Below, one piece after another: positions 32,285 through 34,834 of a DNA stretch of 34,834 bases. Origin of the DNA: DASUPK01 sp033856335 (GTDB taxonomy: Bacteria; Actinomycetota; Thermoleophilia; Solirubrobacterales; 70-9); the NCBI GenBank assembly GCA_033856335.1, contig JAWVFG010000070.1, positions 1 through 34,834 of the forward strand, read 5' to 3'. Numbering within the stretch: position 1 is the first letter of the stretch; each line of letters opens with the position of its first letter. The position numbers and the translations under genes are program-made. The notes under the pieces were generated by a model. That model was not told where the DNA came from and made no database searches. It saw only the letters and a program-made list of their open reading frames with translations.

Positions 32285-33471
32285 CAGTCCTCAACTCTCC
32301 CTTCCGCACCGGATGATCCGGCCGCGGCTTTTGTGGCGGCCGTTGATGTCTGACCGAGCAGCGAGGCCCGTGGGTTCTGGCCGTTGAGCGCCTCGGCGAG
32401 CTTCTCGACCGCCTCGCGCTGCTCGTCCGAGAGCTCCTTCGGAACGTCGATTCGAATCCGGTAGTAGATGTCGCCCCGACTAGATCCGGCGGCGGTTTTT
32501 GTGGCCGCCGTTGATGCTGGCCGCGGTGGCCCCTCGCCGCGCAGGCGCTGGATGGACCCGTGCTGCGTGCCGGGGGGAATGCGGATCGTCTTTGAGCCGT
32601 CCAGGGTCGGGACCTCGATGGTCGCTCCCTGGATCGCCTCGGCGACCGTGACGGGCAGATCGACCTCGAGATTCCCGTCTGGGCGCTGCTTGAAGACGGG
32701 CGAGGGGGCCACCCGGGTGGTCACGTAGAGGTCGCCGCGCGGACCTCCGCGGTACCCGGACTCGCCCTTTCCGGCCAGCCTGATCCTGCTGCCGTCGTGA
32801 ACGCCCGCCGGGATGTTGACTCGGTAGCGCTTTGTCTCCTGGGTGATCCCGCTGCCGTCACAGGTCGGGCACGGGTCGTCGATGATGCTGCCCTGGCCGC
32901 CGCATTCGGGGCATGGCTGCGAGATCGAGAAGAGGCCCTGGCTCTGCGCGTCGATGCCGGTTCCCTGGCAGCGGGGGCAGACCCGCGGCGAGGTGCCCGG
33001 CTTCGCGCCGTTGCCACCGCAGGTCGGGCAGGGCCCGGTGGTCGGGACGGACACGGCGATCTGGGTGCCGTGCATGGCCTGGTCGAAGGAGAGCCGGACC
33101 TCGGTCTCGAGGTCGCGACCCCGCTGCTCGCGCGGGCCCTGCTGGCGGCCCCGGCCGCCGAAGAACGAGGTGAAGATGTCGCCGAGGTCGGAGGTGAAGC
33201 CGCCGCCGGGGAATCCGCCGCCGGGTTGGAAGCCCCCCGCGCCGAATCCGCCCAGCCGGCCGCCGGCGTCGTACTGCTTGCGCTTCTCTGGATCGGAGAG
33301 CGCGTCGTAGGCCTGCTGGACCTCCTTGAAGCGCTCCTCGGCCTCCGGGTCGTCTGGGTTCCGGTCCGGGTGCCACTTGCGGGCCAGCTCCCGGTAGGAC
33401 TTCTTGATCTCGTCCTGCGAGGCGGACTTCGAGACGCCGAGCACCTCATAGAAGTCGCGTGGGGCGGCCAT
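32284..33471 (-). CDS. dnaJ: Co-chaperone DnaJ with two repeat-derived peptide insertions
   Basis: DnaJ stimulates the DnaK ATPase and delivers clients. The 395-residue protein has a J domain (5-70) with HPD at 34-36 and a Gly/Phe-rich stretch (70-106). Its zinc domain holds CPTCGGNG, CPRCQGTG, CPECGGQG and CPTCDGSG (148-208), followed by the substrate-binding domains. Two near-identical peptides, STAATKTAAGSS (320-331) and STAATKAAAGSS (376-387), interrupt the C-terminal part. The first lies where relatives read straight from GEG-P into GRGDLYV. Both are encoded by copies of the palindromic element. The start ATG touches the grpE stop (TAATG). Confidence 0.96.
   Translation of the reverse strand: MAAPRDFYEVLGVSKSASQDEIKKSYRELARKWHPDRNPDDPEAEERFKEVQQAYDALSDPEKRKQYDAGGRLGGFGAGGFQPGGGFPGGGFTSDLGDIFTSFFGGRGRQQGPREQRGRDLETEVRLSFDQAMHGTQIAVSVPTTGPCPTCGGNGAKPGTSPRVCPRCQGTGIDAQSQGLFSISQPCPECGGQGSIIDDPCPTCDGSGITQETKRYRVNIPAGVHDGSRIRLAGKGESGYRGGPRGDLYVTTRVAPSPVFKQRPDGNLEVDLPVTVAEAIQGATIEVPTLDGSKTIRIPPGTQHGSIQRLRGEGPPRPASTAATKTAAGSSRGDIYYRIRIDVPKELSDEQREAVEKLAEALNGQNPRASLLGQTSTAATKAAAGSSGAEGRVED
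32313..32354. repeat. Palindromic element copy B, in dnaJ near its 3' end
   Basis: Its stem is CGGCCGC (32319-32325) and GCGGCCG (32336-32342) around a 10-base loop ending TTTTGTG. Relative to copies A and C the fifth stem base is G to C and its partner is C to G, so pairing is kept. Flanks GATC before and GTTGATG after match copy C. It encodes STAATKAAAGSS in dnaJ. Confidence 0.75.
32480..32523. repeat. Palindromic element copy C, inside the DnaJ C-terminal domain
   Basis: Its stem is CGGCGGC (32487-32493) and GCCGCCG (32504-32510) around loop GGTTTTTGTG. Left flank CTAGATC and right flank TTGATGCTGGCCG extend the similarity to copies A and B. It encodes STAATKTAAGSS in dnaJ, in the same frame as copy B 167 bases away. 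Confidence 0.78.
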
Positions 33472-34076
33472 TACTTGCTCACTACCACCCTGGCCGGCCG
33501 CAGCACCTGTCCGTTCAGCCGGTAGCCCTTCTCGAGGGTCTCCACGACCATGCCGGGTTCGGTTCCTTCCTCGGGGCGGGTCGAGAGCGCCTCGTGCAGC
33601 TGCGGATCGAACCGCTCGCCGATCGGGTCGAACGCCTCGACGCCGGCGTTCTCCAGCCGTCCGCGAAGCTCATCGTGGACCATGGCGACGCCGCGGGCGA
33701 GTGCCTCATGCGCCGAGGCGTCCTCCCCCACATTCAGCGCTCGCTCGAGGTTGTCGATCACGGGCAGAAGCTCGCGAGCCAGCTCCGCCTTGCCGCGGGC
33801 GAGCGCCTCGGAGGTCTCCCGGGCCACTCGCTTGCGGTAGTTGTCGAAGTCGGCCCTGGTTCGCTGGGCCAGCTCCAGGTACTCGTCGCGCTCGCGCTTG
33901 GTCTCCGCGAGCTCGTCCAGATCTCGCTCGACCTGGTCCGCGGCGTCGTTGCCGTCGGTCTCCTCGCTTGCGGGTGCGCGAGGGTCGTCGACCACCTCGG
34001 CGTCGACGACCTCCTCATCGACCTTCTCATCACGGGTCGCGCTGTCGCGCGCCCTCGCATCATTTTCGTCCGACAT
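33471..34076 (-). CDS. grpE: Nucleotide exchange factor GrpE
   Basis: GrpE releases ADP from DnaK. The 201-residue protein has a long acidic N-terminus (1-50) and a coiled helix (DQVERDLDELAETKRERDEYLELAQRTRADFDNYRKR-type, about 46-84). The beta domain carries FDPIGERFDPQLHEALSTRPEEGTEPGMVVETLEKGYRLNGQVLRPARVVVSK, the GrpE signature. The stretch EEVVDAEVVDD (21-31) is identical to one in the DnaK tail encoded just upstream. ATG 34076 is nine bases after the dnaK stop. Confidence 0.96.
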   Translation of the reverse strand: MSDENDARARDSATRDEKVDEEVVDAEVVDDPRAPASEETDGNDAADQVERDLDELAETKRERDEYLELAQRTRADFDNYRKRVARETSEALARGKAELARELLPVIDNLERALNVGEDASAHEALARGVAMVHDELRGRLENAGVEAFDPIGERFDPQLHEALSTRPEEGTEPGMVVETLEKGYRLNGQVLRPARVVVSK

Positions 34077-34085
34077 GCGCCCCCC

Positions 34086-34834
34086 TTACGAGGTCTTCTC
34101 GTCGTCTACGACCTCGGCGTCCACGACCTCCTCCTCGTCGCCGGCGCCGTTCTGCGAGGCGCCGTCGCCGGAGGTCGCGGCCTGCTCCTCGGCCGCCTGC
34201 GAGTAGATCTGCTCGGAGACCTTCTGGAAGGCCGCCTGCAGCGCATCCGACTTGGAGCGGATCTCGCCCGAGTCCTCGGAGCCGAGCGACTCGCGGACGT
34301 CCTTGATCGCCGCCTCGATCTCCTCCTTGGAGGAGGAATCGACCTTGTCGCCCAGCTCGCCGAGCTGCTTCTCCGCCTGGTAGGCGGCGTTCTCGGCGAC
34401 GTTGCGCGCCTCGGCCAGCTCGCGCTGGCGGCGGTCATCGTCGGCGTGGGACTCGGCGTCCTTGATCATCTGCTCGACCTCGCTGTCGTCGAGCCCGGAG
34501 CCGCCCTTGATCTCGATCTTCTGCTCCTTGCCGGTGCCGAGATCCTTGGCGGAGACGTTGAGGATGCCGTTCGCGTCGATGTCGAAGGTGACCTCGATCT
34601 GCGGCACGCCGCGTGGCGCCGGCGGGATGCCGGTGAGCTGGAACTTGCCCAGGCTCTTGTTGCCGGACGCCATCTCGCGCTCGCCCTGCAGCACGTGGAC
34701 CTCCACGGACGGCTGATTGTCCTCGGCCGTCGAGAAGATCTCCGACTTCTTGGTCGGGATCGTGGTGTTGCGCTCGATCAGCTTGGTCATCACGCCGCCC
34801 TTGGTCTCGATGCCGAGGGTGAGCGGGGTGACGT
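34086..34834 (-). CDS. dnaK: Chaperone DnaK (C-terminal part; 5' end beyond window)
   Basis: About 249 C-terminal residues of Hsp70 are visible. They start in VTPLTLGIETKGGVMTKLIERNTTIPTKKSEIFSTAEDNQ, which is the end of the linker and the start of the substrate-binding beta domain. NKSLGKFQLTGIPPAPRGVPQIEVTFDIDANGILNVSAKD follows, then the helical lid, and finally a disordered acidic tail ending DEEEVVDAEVVDDEKTS. The N-terminal ATPase domain and the promoter lie to the right of this window. It heads the dnaK-grpE-dnaJ-hspR operon. Confidence 0.97.
   Translation of the reverse strand, partial: VTPLTLGIETKGGVMTKLIERNTTIPTKKSEIFSTAEDNQPSVEVHVLQGEREMASGNKSLGKFQLTGIPPAPRGVPQIEVTFDIDANGILNVSAKDLGTGKEQKIEIKGGSGLDDSEVEQMIKDAESHADDDRRQRELAEARNVAENAAYQAEKQLGELGDKVDSSSKEEIEAAIKDVRESLGSEDSGEIRSKSDALQAAFQKVSEQIYSQAAEEQAATSGDGASQNGAGDEEEVVDAEVVDDEKTS

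Overview
The window looks like chromosomal core DNA from a high-GC actinobacterium, most likely class Thermoleophilia (Solirubrobacterales-like). This rests on the strong GC bias with frequent GTG/TTG starts, an actinobacterial-type LexA box, HspR/HAIR heat-shock control, an Rv2578c-type radical SAM protein, and a secreted propeller with a Lys-rich C-terminal domain of a kind I associate with that class. The taxon is an inference; no rRNA is present. Gene density is very high and there is no intergenic gap over about 140 bases. I see no prophage, insertion sequence or CRISPR array.

Layout. 1-2783: thiamine synthesis, with a 5'-partial-window thiE on the minus strand and, divergently, a TPP riboswitch leading thiO and a fused thiS-thiG. 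2780-4454: a helical protein of unknown function, divergent from a radical SAM gene whose start abuts a LexA box. 4507-6829: a translationally coupled cassette of lipoprotein, divergent Nramp-type transporter and double PRC-barrel protein. 6968-10743: sulfate ABC transporter (binding protein, two permeases, ATPase), convergent with a cysteine-free Rrf2 regulator (10810-11265). 11395-11468: tRNA-Lys(UUU).

11555-24372: a purine operon on the minus strand, read GYD protein, purD, purE, purB, glutaredoxin-like, purC, purS, purQ, purL, secreted YWTD-like propeller, purF, purN, purH. It covers nearly all of PRPP-to-IMP synthesis; no purK or purM is seen here. 24483-26091: a methyltransferase convergent with a crotonase. 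26176-28559: a membrane-anchored TcpC/NTF2-like protein coupled to an exported wall hydrolase with two lytic-transglycosylase modules and an M15-like peptidase domain. 28632-34834: heat-shock genes clpB and dnaK(partial)-grpE-dnaJ-hspR, with a HAIR-like operator before clpB and a SnoaL-like gene between.

The most unusual signal is a short palindromic element of about 43 bases present three times, twice in frame inside dnaJ and once inside the thiE reading frame in a different frame. Its 7-bp stem shows a compensatory base-pair swap. It resembles in behaviour the coding-region palindromic elements known from Rickettsia, and I do not recognise it as a described family. Other points worth checking are a TPP-riboswitch anti-Shine-Dalgarno switch with an exact 7-base alternative pairing, altered metal-site residues in the Nramp protein, a PurE lacking a conserved His, and several convergent gene pairs that share a CTAG double stop.
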